From Rathayibacter sp. VKM Ac-2759 (GTDB taxonomy: Bacteria > Actinomycetota > Actinomycetes > Actinomycetales > Microbacteriaceae), in assembly GCF_009834225.1 (NCBI RefSeq), contig NZ_CP047176.1:1798001-1862000 (forward strand): a DNA stretch of 64,000 bases. The letters run 5' to 3'. The notes beneath the pieces were generated by a model, which saw only the letters and a list, made by a program, of their open reading frames with translations, did no database searches and was not told the origin of the DNA. A program made the translations under genes and the position numbers. This document shows, one piece after another, positions 23,320 through 30,692 of this stretch (positions within the stretch are counted from its first letter, which is position 1; every line of letters begins with the position of its first letter).

Positions 23320-23997
23320 ATGACTTCCGCTCGCCTCGCCTCCCTGCCCGGAGCGGAACCCCATCTCAGCCCGCGCGCGGGTGATCCCCGTGCCAGGCGC
23401 ACCCGCCGTCGCGTCTTCGACGCGGTCGAGCGCCTCGTCATGCAGGCCGAGGGCGAGAGGGCCGAGGGCATCGCCGTCAGCGACATCGTGCGCGAGGCCG
23501 GCATCAGCCGCAGCTCGTTCTACGCGCACTTCGACGACGCGGCGGACGTCGCCTCCGCCCTCCTCCGCGAGGACCTCGTGATCGCCGAGGTCGCCGGAGG
23601 CGATGCCGAGGACCGCACCGGAGCGCTCGCGCTGCGCCGCGGCTACGCGCGCCTGATCGACCGGCTCGTCGACCGCCACGCCTTCCACGCGCGCCTGCGC
23701 GCCCGCGCCTCCGCCCGGGTGGCCTCCGACGACGCCGTGCTCGACACGGTCCTCGCCCTGCACCGCGAGGTGCTCGCGCGCGTCGAGGTCCCCGACTCCG
23801 TCGATCCCGAGCTGACCGCGACCTTCGCCGCCGGCGGCGTCCTCGCCGTCGTCGGCTCCTGGCTCGCCGGCTCCCTCGACGGCACCGACGAGGAGCTCGT
23901 CGAGCGCCTCGTCGCCCTGCTTCCTCCGTGGCTGGCCGATGCGCCGCTGCGGAGCCTCGACCCCACCACAGGCCCCACGACGAAAGGCACGACATGA
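23320..23997 (+). CDS. TetR family transcriptional regulator
   Basis: A 225-residue protein with a TetR-type N-terminal DNA-binding domain. RRRVFDAVERLVMQAE leads into AVSDIVREAGISRSSFYAHF (about residues 50-69), which is the recognition helix region. The C-terminal part, with GGVLAVVGSWLAGSLDG, is typical of the ligand/dimer domain. ATG 23320 fits the leaderless pattern. The stop (TGA 23995-23997) overlaps the carD start, so the two form a bicistronic unit. The overlap suggests that whatever releases this repressor also changes CarD levels, which is an inference. Confidence 0.85.
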   Translation: MTSARLASLPGAEPHLSPRAGDPRARRTRRRVFDAVERLVMQAEGERAEGIAVSDIVREAGISRSSFYAHFDDAADVASALLREDLVIAEVAGGDAEDRTGALALRRGYARLIDRLVDRHAFHARLRARASARVASDDAVLDTVLALHREVLARVEVPDSVDPELTATFAAGGVLAVVGSWLAGSLDGTDEELVERLVALLPPWLADAPLRSLDPTTGPTTKGTT

Positions 23998-24485
23998 TGT
24001 TATTCGAGGTCGGCGAGACGCTGGTCTACCCGCACCACGGAGCGGTGACGATCACCGGGCTCGAGAAGCGCTCGGTCAAGGGCGTCGAGAAGACGTTCAT
24101 GACGATGAACGTGCACACGAGCGAGCTCACGATCACCCTGCCCGTCGAGAACGCTGAGCTCGTCGGCGTCCGCGAGATCATCGACGACGCCGGCGTGCAG
24201 GCCGTCTACGACGTGCTGCGCAGCGATGTCGCGGAGGAGGCCAGCAACTGGTCGCGCCGCTTCAAGGCCAACCAGGAGAAGATGGCGAGCGGCAGCGTCT
24301 ACCGCGTCAGCGAGGTCGTCCGCGACCTGTGGCGTCGCGAGCAGGCCGGCGGAGTCTCGGCCGGCGAGAAGCGCATGCTGCTCAAGGCCCGTCAGATCCT
24401 CGTGTCCGAGCTCTCGCTCGCGCTCAAGGGCACCGACGAGGAGGCCTCGGCCAAGCTCGACGAGGTCCTCGCCTCGGCGATCTGA
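23994..24485 (+). CDS. carD: CarD family transcriptional regulator
   Basis: CarD binds the RNA polymerase beta subunit through its N-terminal Tudor-like domain and stabilises open complexes at promoters. This about 163-residue protein has the N-terminal FEVGETLVYPHHGAVTI, the helical DNA-contacting half with NWSRRFKANQEKMASG containing the conserved tryptophan, and EVVRDLWRREQ followed by SAGEKRMLLKARQIL. The start is ATG 23994 or the adjacent ATG 23997; a GAAAGG ribosome site lies 6-9 nt upstream. The first codon after ATG ATG is TTA, very rare at this G+C content. It overlaps the TetR gene. Confidence 0.93.
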   Translation: MMLFEVGETLVYPHHGAVTITGLEKRSVKGVEKTFMTMNVHTSELTITLPVENAELVGVREIIDDAGVQAVYDVLRSDVAEEASNWSRRFKANQEKMASGSVYRVSEVVRDLWRREQAGGVSAGEKRMLLKARQILVSELSLALKGTDEEASAKLDEVLASAI

Positions 24486-24507
24486 TCTCCCGTCGCGGTG
24501 TGCCCGG

Positions 24508-25074
24508 TCACTCGGCCCGGCACGCCGCGACGACCTGGCGTGAGACCTCGTCCTGCGCGGCACTGCCGTCGATGCGGACGAGGATCCCCGCCTCGGCGTA
24601 GACGTGCTCCAGCGGTGCCGTCTCGCGCTCGTAGACCGCGATCCGGTGGCGGATCACGTCCGGATCGTCGTCGGCGCGGTTCTGCTCCGCCGCACGCGCG
24701 AGCAGCCGCTCGACGACCACCTCCGTCTCGGCGGTCAGCATCACGACGCGGGCGAGCGCTTCGCCGCGCTGGGCGAGCAGACGGTCGAGCTCCTCGACCT
24801 GCGCCGGAGTCCGCGGATAGCCGTCCAGGATGAACCCGTCGTGCGCGTCCGGCTCGTCGATGCGCTCGGCGACGAGGGCGTTCGTCAGCTCGTCGGGCAC
24901 GTAGGCCCCGGCCTCGACGATGTCGCGCAGCCGCTGTCCGAGCTCCGTGCCGTCGGCCACGTGCGAGCGGAAGAGCTCGCCGGTCGAGATCGCCGGCACC
25001 CCCAGCACCTCGGCCAGGATCGCCGCCTGGGTGCCCTTGCCCACGCCGGGCGGTCCCATCATGATGACGCGCAT
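24508..25074 (-). CDS. adk: Adenylate kinase
   Basis: Interconverts ATP + AMP and 2 ADP. The 188-residue protein has the P-loop GPPGVGKGTQ (residues 7-16), the AMP-site segment STGELFRSHV, the signature FILDGYPRTPAQ (about 80-91) and a short LID without zinc cysteines. ATG 25074 follows GAGGAGGA. Actinobacteria normally encode adk in the secY-adk-map ribosomal operon, which is not here, so this may be a second copy or a relocated gene; the window cannot decide. It converges on carD and diverges from the gene at 25178. Confidence 0.92.
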   Translation of the reverse strand: MRVIMMGPPGVGKGTQAAILAEVLGVPAISTGELFRSHVADGTELGQRLRDIVEAGAYVPDELTNALVAERIDEPDAHDGFILDGYPRTPAQVEELDRLLAQRGEALARVVMLTAETEVVVERLLARAAEQNRADDDPDVIRHRIAVYERETAPLEHVYAEAGILVRIDGSAAQDEVSRQVVAACRAE

Positions 25075-25101
25075 CGCTCGTCCTCCTCGTGTCGTCAGGT
25101 G

Positions 25102-25107
25102 ATCGTA
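25102..25107 (-). promoter_or_regulatory. adk: -10 element TACGAT of adk
   Basis: On the minus strand TACGAT lies 27 nt before the adk ATG, leaving a short leader that contains the GAGGAGGA ribosome site. Confidence 0.4.
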
Positions 25108-25149
25108 ACGGTGCGGAGGCGACGGCTCCGAGCAGCGCGTCACCCGTTC

Positions 25150-25155
25150 TAGGCT
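25150..25155 (+). promoter_or_regulatory. -10 element TAGGCT upstream of the gene at 25178
   Basis: TAGGCT lies 22 nt before the ATG; a GAGGGGAGCC ribosome site lies between them. Confidence 0.45.
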
Positions 25156-25177
25156 GGCTCTGATCGAGGGGAGCCGC

Positions 25178-25690
25178 ATGTCGCGAGACGCGGAGCGCGC
25201 GGCCGAGCGCCTGGCCGGCCTCCTCGCCGACGTCTCGAGCGAGCTCGAGCGGCGCGGCGTCGCAGACCAGGCCCTCGCGGAGCTCCGGCGCCCGCGCGCG
25301 ATCCTCGGATTCCGGCGCGCGCCCGTGATGGCGCCCGTCGGCCGCGCCTGGCGACTAGGCGTCGTGCTGCTCGAGAGCTCCGGGTCGCTCGTCGCGACGG
25401 GGTCGGTGACCCGGGCGGTCGCTCCGCTGCACGCCAACAACCAGTCGGAGTCGCAGGAGGCGCGCCGCGAGATCCGGCGCGCCGCGTTCGACGGTCCGTT
25501 CCGCGAGGGCGAGATCGTCAACTACGGCTGGCGCCGGCTGCGCACCGACGCCGAGGGCCTCCTCGAGGCGCAGGATCCCCTGGCCCTCAGGGGCGACGAG
25601 GTGCTCGTGCGCTGGGCGCCCGGCCTCGGCGACCAGGGCCTCCTGCCGATCGAGCGCTACCTCGCCGACCGGATCGATCTGCTCGACTAG
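25178..25690 (+). CDS. Conserved-looking protein of unknown function
   Basis: I do not recognise this 170-residue protein. It is soluble, without signal peptide, membrane helix or cysteine cluster. It begins with a charged, probably helical region (about 1-45), then has a beta-rich middle (RLGVVLLESSGSLVATGSVT, about 58-77) and an Arg/Glu-rich part with NYGWRRLRTDAEG, and ends in IERYLADRIDLLD. Codon use is like the neighbours and a good ribosome site precedes ATG 25178, so it is a real gene. It converges on the DarT-like gene with a gap of only 12 bp. Confidence 0.65.
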   Translation: MSRDAERAAERLAGLLADVSSELERRGVADQALAELRRPRAILGFRRAPVMAPVGRAWRLGVVLLESSGSLVATGSVTRAVAPLHANNQSESQEARREIRRAAFDGPFREGEIVNYGWRRLRTDAEGLLEAQDPLALRGDEVLVRWAPGLGDQGLLPIERYLADRIDLLD

Positions 25691-25702
25691 CGCCCGGGGA
25701 GG

Positions 25703-26488
25703 TCACTCCTCCTCGGTCACCGGGTGGAACCACGGCGGGTAGACCGCGACGCGCGGTGACGCGGTGCTCCCCTCGAAGAGCGCCTTCACCTTGTTCTTCA
25801 TGGTCACCGACGGCACACCGACCACGGCGATCTCCTCGAGCGGGAAGCGCTCGGGCACGAGCGCCTCGGCGCTGCGCAGAGCCGGCTCGTCGACCAGGAG
25901 GCGGGCGAAGGTGCGCACGAGGGCGTCGCCCTCGCTGAAGCGGGTGAGGACGTGCGAGGCGTCGCCGTCGCTGAGCACCGGAGCGGAGGCGAGCGAGCCG
26001 ACCAGCACCACGTACTGCGAGGCGGTCGTGCTCTGGGCCCGCGGCGACCAGTGCGGAGCGATCCGCTCGCCGCGCAGATCGGCCCAGAGGGCGGCGTCGG
26101 GAGAGAGGAAGAAGGGGACGAAGCCGGCGACGCTCGCGCCGTCCTTGATCTGCACCGCGCGGCGGTGCTCACGGGTGGTCTCGGCGCTCACGTCGATCGC
26201 GGGGCGCTCGGTGAGGTGCTCGTCGGCGATGAGGGCGCCGGAGGCGACGATCGCGGCGAGGTTGTCGAGGTGGGTCACGTGGTAGATCCGCTGAGCGGCG
26301 ATGTCGACCTTGGGCAGCGGCTTCTCGCGGGCGGTGCCGCGCGCCGCGGCCCGGGCGGTCGCCGCGCGGGAGGTCCCGGGCACGCGCACGGGGGTGCGGG
26401 GGGTCCGGGCCGCCGGCTCGGGGAGCTTGGCGGGCGAGCAGACGTCGCAGAGCGCGATGTCGAGGCCGTGGATGCATTCGGTGGGCAC
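25703..26488 (-). CDS. DarT-like ssDNA thymidine ADP-ribosyltransferase family protein (DUF4433)
   Basis: A 261-residue protein. The core resembles DarT toxins, which use NAD to ADP-ribosylate thymidine in single-stranded DNA. RIYHVTHLDNLAAIVASG (about 67-84) matches the NAD-site start, GFVPFFLSPDAALW (122-135) the substrate-loop segment, and SAEALVPERFPLEEIAVVGV (206-225) carries E208 at the position of the catalytic glutamate. Ahead of it is a possible zinc motif, C5-x-H7 and C14-x2-C17, and a low-complexity Pro/Ala/Arg linker (about 20-58). GTG 26488 is chosen because AGAAGGA lies 7 nt upstream. No macrodomain antitoxin (DarG) lies on either side. The toxin activity is inferred only. Confidence 0.68.
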   Translation of the reverse strand: MPTECIHGLDIALCDVCSPAKLPEPAARTPRTPVRVPGTSRAATARAAARGTAREKPLPKVDIAAQRIYHVTHLDNLAAIVASGALIADEHLTERPAIDVSAETTREHRRAVQIKDGASVAGFVPFFLSPDAALWADLRGERIAPHWSPRAQSTTASQYVVLVGSLASAPVLSDGDASHVLTRFSEGDALVRTFARLLVDEPALRSAEALVPERFPLEEIAVVGVPSVTMKNKVKALFEGSTASPRVAVYPPWFHPVTEEE

Positions 26489-26647
26489 TCTGTAGTCCTT
26501 CTGCACCTGGTCTCGGGGTTCCGGGCGCAAGGACGACGTTACGCGACCGCGGACCCCCCGCGGGGCTGGCGTCGGTGATCCGCGACCCCCGGTCCGGGAG
26601 CCGCCGGGCATCGGCTGGGAGCCGAGTGCTCGCGCAGGACCGCCGCG

Positions 26648-26653
26648 TAGCGT
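26648..26653 (+). promoter_or_regulatory. -10 element TAGCGT of the DUF427 gene (leaderless)
   Basis: TAGCGT ends 7 nt before ATG 26661. This spacing also argues for 26661 over the in-frame GTG at 26652. Confidence 0.45.
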
Positions 26654-26660
26654 GGACGGC

Positions 26661-27149
26661 ATGAAGCGCGAGGTGCCCGCCGAGGGCCAGGAATCCGTCT
26701 GGGACTACCCGAGGCCGCCGAGGGTGGAGCCGAGCGCCGAGCACGTCGTGGTCCGGCTCGGGGGAGTGGTGGTCGCGGAGTCGCGCGGCTCCTTCCGGGT
26801 GCTCGAGACCAGTCATCCGCCCGTCTACTACCTGCCCCGCGGCGACTTCGCCGAGGGGGTGCTCTCGCCTGCGCCCGGGCGCAGCATCTGCGAGTTCAAG
26901 GGAGCGGCGTCCTACCTGTCGGTCCGGGGCGGGGGCGCCGTCGCCGAGGCCGCGGGCTGGACCTATCCGGAGCCGATGCCGGGCTTCGAGGTGCTCCGCG
27001 ACACGATCGCCCTGTACCCGGGGCGGATGGACTCCTGCACGGTGGACGGCGAGGTCGTCGAGCCGCAGCCCGGCGACTTCTACGGCGGCTGGATCACCTC
27101 CCGCGTGGTCGGACCCTTCAAGGGGGCGCCCGGCACGATGTTCTGGTGA
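26661..27149 (+). CDS. DUF427 domain-containing protein
   Basis: A 162-residue protein of the DUF427 family, a small beta-rich fold. Typical segments are VWDYPRPPRVEPS near the N-terminus, VVVRLGGVVVAES, the HPPVYYLPRGDF motif (about 53-64), then CEFKGAASYLSV and WTYPEP, and near the end GGWITSRVVGPFKG. No biochemical role is established for the family. It is divergent from the DarT-like gene, with about 170 bp between the starts, and precedes the sulfhydrylase gene by about 100 bp. Confidence 0.82.
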   Translation: MKREVPAEGQESVWDYPRPPRVEPSAEHVVVRLGGVVVAESRGSFRVLETSHPPVYYLPRGDFAEGVLSPAPGRSICEFKGAASYLSVRGGGAVAEAAGWTYPEPMPGFEVLRDTIALYPGRMDSCTVDGEVVEPQPGDFYGGWITSRVVGPFKGAPGTMFW

Positions 27150-27251
27150 CGACGCCGCCGCGTCGTAACGCCGGGTAACCGCCCGGCGCCCCGCGCGCCT
27201 CCCGTGCGACTGTTGTCCGCGCCGGACGACGGCGACGAGGAGGCGGAGACC

Positions 27252-28559
27252 ATGGACGCGGACGACGCACGCGCGGGACACGGCGAGTGGGGCTTCTCGA
27301 CCCGGCAGCTGCACGCCGGGACGGCCGAGGACGCCCTCCACGCCCGCCGCACCCCGGTCTACCTCACCGCCGGCTTCAGCTTCGACTCCTTCGACGAGGC
27401 GCGCGACCGCTTCGCAGGCGCCGACGGCTACACCTACACCCGCGTCGCCAACCCGACGACCGATGCCGTCGAGCGCCGCATCGCCGCGCTCGAGGGCGGC
27501 CGGGAGGCGCTCCTCGTCGGCAGCGGGCAGGCGGCCGTCTCCGTCGCGCTGCTCACCCTCGCCTCCGCGGGCGATCACGTCGTCGCCGCCGCGAGCCTCT
27601 ACGAGGGGACGCGGAACCTCCTGCTCGAGAACCTCGCCCGCCTCGGCATCACCACCACCTTCGTCGAGGACGCCGACGACCCGCTCGCCTGGGAGCAGGC
27701 GATCACCTCGCGGACGCGCGCCGTTCTCGTCGAGTCGATCCCCAATCCGCGCAACGACGTCGTCGATCTCCAGCTGGTCGCCGACGCGGCGCACCGCGCG
27801 GGCGTGCCCCTCGTCGTCGACAACACCTTCGCGACGCCCTACCTGCTGCGGCCCCTCGAGCACGGAGCCGACGTCGTCGTGCACTCGGCCAGCAAGTTCC
27901 TCGCCGGGCACGGCGCGGTCATCGCCGGGGTCGTCGTCGACGCCGGCCGCTTCGACTGGGCGGCCCGAGCCGCCGAGTACCCGCACCTCGCCGCGGGCCC
28001 CCTCGCTCCGGAGCGCGCCTTCCTGGCCTACGCCCGCGACGTCGTCGCCGGCCGGATGGGCCCGACCGTGTCGCCGCTCACCTCGTTCCTCCTCGAGCAG
28101 GGGCTCGAGACGCTCTCGCTGCGCGTCCGCCACCAGTCGCGCAGCGCGCTGCTCGTGGCGCGCTGGCTCGAGGCGCGACCCGAGGTCGCGAGCGTCGACT
28201 ACAGCGGCCTCGCCTCGAGTCCGTCCCACGCCCTCGCGCAGCGCTACCTCCCGCTCGGTCAGGGCTCGGTCTTCTCGTTCACGCTGCACGGGGGGCTCGA
28301 CGCGGCCCGCCGCTTCTCGGACGCCCTCGACGTCTTCACGCGGATGACGCACCTCGGCGACGTCCGCTCGCTGATCCTGCACCCCGCCAGCACGACGCAC
28401 ACCGGCCGGACCCGCGAGCAGCTCGAGGCAGCCGGCATCGGCCCAGGCCTCCTGCGCCTGTCGATCGGCATCGAGGATCTCGAGGACCTCCTCGCCGATC
28501 TCGAGCAGGGCCTCCGAGCGGCGGCCCCGCATCCGCTGCAGCTGGCGGAGGCGTCGTGA
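27252..28559 (+). CDS. metY: PLP-dependent O-acetylhomoserine sulfhydrylase / cystathionine-synthase-type enzyme
   Basis: A 435-residue Cys/Met-metabolism PLP enzyme. It most resembles O-acetylhomoserine aminocarboxypropyltransferase, which makes homocysteine from O-acetylhomoserine and sulfide. Seen are FSTRQLHAGT near residue 15, the substrate segment YTYTRVANPTTDAVE (60-74), the cofactor-binding GSGQAA, VVDNTFATPYLLRP (188-201) and the PLP lysine K215 in HSASKFLAGHG. The exact sulfur substrate is not decided by sequence. ATG 27252 has a GAGGAGG ribosome site; the upstream extension to 27204 does not. Its stop overlaps the monooxygenase gene (GTGA). Confidence 0.82.
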   Translation: MDADDARAGHGEWGFSTRQLHAGTAEDALHARRTPVYLTAGFSFDSFDEARDRFAGADGYTYTRVANPTTDAVERRIAALEGGREALLVGSGQAAVSVALLTLASAGDHVVAAASLYEGTRNLLLENLARLGITTTFVEDADDPLAWEQAITSRTRAVLVESIPNPRNDVVDLQLVADAAHRAGVPLVVDNTFATPYLLRPLEHGADVVVHSASKFLAGHGAVIAGVVVDAGRFDWAARAAEYPHLAAGPLAPERAFLAYARDVVAGRMGPTVSPLTSFLLEQGLETLSLRVRHQSRSALLVARWLEARPEVASVDYSGLASSPSHALAQRYLPLGQGSVFSFTLHGGLDAARRFSDALDVFTRMTHLGDVRSLILHPASTTHTGRTREQLEAAGIGPGLLRLSIGIEDLEDLLADLEQGLRAAAPHPLQLAEAS

Positions 28560-29869
28560 GCGATCCGCAGCACTTCGCCTGGTTCCTCTCCCGCGGCTTC
28601 GGTCCTCAGGCGTGGGGCCAGCCGATCTGGGACTGGGACCGCTCGTGGACCGGCCCCGAGCTCTACCGCCAGAGTGCACGCGAGCTCGAGCAGGCGGGCT
28701 TCGACCTCGTCATCATCGAGGACGCCCTCTCGCTCGGGAACGCGAGCACCCTCGACCTCCGGGTGCGCCGAGCGTACGGCGGGCCGAAGCACGACCCGAT
28801 GCTGCTCGCTCCGTACCTCTTCGAGGCCACCCGGCATCTCGGGGTGGCGCCGACCGTGAACCCGATGGCCTACAGCCCCTACCAGGCGGCCCGTCAGTTC
28901 GCCTCGCTGCAGCACCTCAGCGGGGGCAGGCTCGGCCTCAACGTCGTGACCGACGTCGGCAGCAGCCGCCACTTCGGGCTCGATCCCGTGCCGCACGATG
29001 TGGCGTACGACCGCGCGCACGAGTGGCTCGACTCGATCCGTGAGCTCTGGCGCAGCTGGGACGACGGCGCGCTGATCCAGGACCCGTCCACCGGTCGCTT
29101 CGCCGACGGCACCCTGCTGAGGCCCGTGCAGCACCGCGGCATGCACTACCGGTTCGACGGCCCGCTCAACGCGCTGCCCTTCGACGGCGCGGAGCCGGTG
29201 ATCGTCTCGCCCGGGGGCTCGCCGCGCGGCATCGACTTCGCGGGCGCCCAATCCGAGATCCAGCTCGCACTGGCCTCCCTCGACACCGGCACCGTCCGCG
29301 CCTACCGCGAGCGGGCCCGCGCAGCGGCGGCGGCGCACGGCCGCGACCCCGACGACCTCACCGTCCTCTTCGTCTTCAAACCGATCGTCGTCGCGAGCCG
29401 CGACGAGGCGGAGCGGCTCGTCGCCGCCTCCGCCCATCCCGACGACGAGACCCTGCTCGCCGTCGCCGCGGCGCAGTCGAGCGATCTCGAGACGGACCTC
29501 ACCGCGCTCGACCTCGACCGTCCCGTCGACCCCTCGGTGTTCGGCGAGCACGTCTCGCGCGGCAGCATCGCCGGGCTCTACGGCGGGGCGGAGGCGGACG
29601 CTCCGCTCCGTGCGCTGCTCACCGCCAAGGCCCGGCTCGGCCTGATCGCCGACCGCCGCGGAGTCGTCGGCACCGCGGAGGAGGTCGCCGACTTCATCCA
29701 GGAGCTCGGCGACGACGCCGCCAACGACGGCATCGCCTTCTCGGGCGACTTCCACCCGGTCACCCTGCACCGGATGCTCGACGAGCTCGTCCCGATCTTG
29801 CGCCGGCGCGGGATCCTCCGCCGCGATCACCCGGGCGGCGGTCTGCGGGGGAGTCTCGCCGGCTTCTGA
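28556..29869 (+). CDS. LLM-class flavin monooxygenase (NtaA/SnaA/DszA type)
   Basis: A 437-residue luciferase-like, FMNH2-dependent monooxygenase. Family marks are LELYR-type start residues (GPELYRQSARELEQAGFD), LEDALSLG-like IIEDALSLGNAS (about 58-69), PYLFEATRHLGVAPTVNP, LSGGRLGLNVVTD (about 122-134) and the SPGGSPRGIDFA block (about 217-228). Members oxidise nitrilotriacetate, sulfones or other organosulfur compounds with a separate flavin reductase, not seen here. It is translationally coupled to the sulfhydrylase gene, which suggests organosulfur scavenging; that link is an inference. Confidence 0.85.
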   Translation: MSDPQHFAWFLSRGFGPQAWGQPIWDWDRSWTGPELYRQSARELEQAGFDLVIIEDALSLGNASTLDLRVRRAYGGPKHDPMLLAPYLFEATRHLGVAPTVNPMAYSPYQAARQFASLQHLSGGRLGLNVVTDVGSSRHFGLDPVPHDVAYDRAHEWLDSIRELWRSWDDGALIQDPSTGRFADGTLLRPVQHRGMHYRFDGPLNALPFDGAEPVIVSPGGSPRGIDFAGAQSEIQLALASLDTGTVRAYRERARAAAAAHGRDPDDLTVLFVFKPIVVASRDEAERLVAASAHPDDETLLAVAAAQSSDLETDLTALDLDRPVDPSVFGEHVSRGSIAGLYGGAEADAPLRALLTAKARLGLIADRRGVVGTAEEVADFIQELGDDAANDGIAFSGDFHPVTLHRMLDELVPILRRRGILRRDHPGGGLRGSLAGF

Positions 29870-29872
29870 GGA

Positions 29873-30526
29873 TCAGGGCGCCGCGAGCAGGACGGCTCGC
29901 GCCGCCTCGATCCCCTCGACCTCGAGCGCCCAGTCGGGTCTGCGGAGCGTCGCCGGCGTCACCCGGAACCGCGTCTCGTCGACCGCGACGCCGTCGGCTC
30001 CGACCGTGCGCTGCGTGCCGTTCGGCCGGTAGCCGAGCGCGGTCGAGACTCCGATGGACGCGGAGTTCCAGGCCAGCGCGCTGCTCTCCGCCACCTCGGC
30101 GCCGAGATGGTCGAAGGCGAGCAGGAGCACCGCCGCGCGCATCTCGCGCCCGAGCCCCCTGCCCTGCGCGCGGCGGGTCAGCCACGAGCCCGACGACACC
30201 GTGCGGGTGGCGGCGAAGTGGTCGGCGACGAGGTCCTGGGAGCCGATGACGACTCCGTCCTCGACGATCGCGAAGGCCACCCGCCAGGCGTCGGCGGTCG
30301 TCGCGGCCCGGAGCGACCAGTGGTAGCGGGCGAGGTCGGCGGGGAGCTCCTCGGCGGGCGCCTCGGCCCAGGGAGAGGGGAACGGCGAGCGGCCCGCCTC
30401 GTGGATGCCGGCCGCGGCGGCCGCGCTCAGGCCGGCGAGATCGCCGTCGCGCACCGGATGCAGCTCGAGCCGCGGCGTGCGCAGGACCAGCGAGAAGAGG
30501 GGCCAGACGGCCGAGGGATCGCTCAT
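29873..30526 (-). CDS. GNAT family N-acetyltransferase
   Basis: A 217-residue acetyltransferase of the RimJ/RimL-like group: LRTPRLELHPVRDGDLAGL at the N-terminus, then IGSQDLVADHF and the acetyl-CoA loop region RRAQGRGLGREMRAAVLLLAFDHLG (R/Q-x-x-G-x-G/A at about residues 127-132), and SIGVSTALGYRPNG near the end. The substrate is unknown; related proteins acetylate ribosomal protein N-termini or small molecules. It lies downstream of tRNA-Leu on the same strand and converges on the monooxygenase gene with a 3-bp gap. Confidence 0.82.
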   Translation of the reverse strand: MSDPSAVWPLFSLVLRTPRLELHPVRDGDLAGLSAAAAAGIHEAGRSPFPSPWAEAPAEELPADLARYHWSLRAATTADAWRVAFAIVEDGVVIGSQDLVADHFAATRTVSSGSWLTRRAQGRGLGREMRAAVLLLAFDHLGAEVAESSALAWNSASIGVSTALGYRPNGTQRTVGADGVAVDETRFRVTPATLRRPDWALEVEGIEAARAVLLAAP

Positions 30527-30570
30527 CCGACGACGCTAGCGAACGGCGCGGCCGGAGCGGGTCGGAGCTG

Positions 30571-30653
30571 TGCCGGTGGCGGGACTCGAACCCGCACGCC
30601 CTCTCGGACAGAGCATTTTGAGTGCCCCGCGTCTGCCATTCCGCCACACCGGC
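30571..30653 (-). tRNA. tRNA-Leu (anticodon CAA)
   Basis: The minus strand folds as a class II tRNA of 83 nt. The acceptor stem is GCCGGTG/CACCGGC with discriminator A. The anticodon stem GGGCA/TGCTC encloses loop CTCAAAA, giving anticodon CAA, which reads UUG. A long variable arm and a T arm with GGTTCGAGTCC are present. The 3' CCA is not encoded. A TATTCT -10 element lies upstream at 30671-30676 on the minus strand. Confidence 0.93.
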
Positions 30654-30670
30654 GCACAACAAGCCCGTTG

Positions 30671-30685
30671 AGAATACCGTAGGCT
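30671..30685. promoter_or_regulatory. Divergent -10 elements of tRNA-Leu and pdtaR
   Basis: On the minus strand TATTCT (30671-30676) points to tRNA-Leu. On the plus strand TAGGCT (30680-30685) ends 7 nt before the GTG of the regulator gene, a leaderless arrangement. The two elements are only 3 bp apart, so the promoters must compete. Confidence 0.5.
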
Positions 30686-30692
30686 CGTCGGC

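Noticed and set aside
30571..30653. tRNA-Leu as an attachment site for an integrated element
   Set aside because: No integrase, no direct repeat of the tRNA 3' end and no change in composition was seen next to it.
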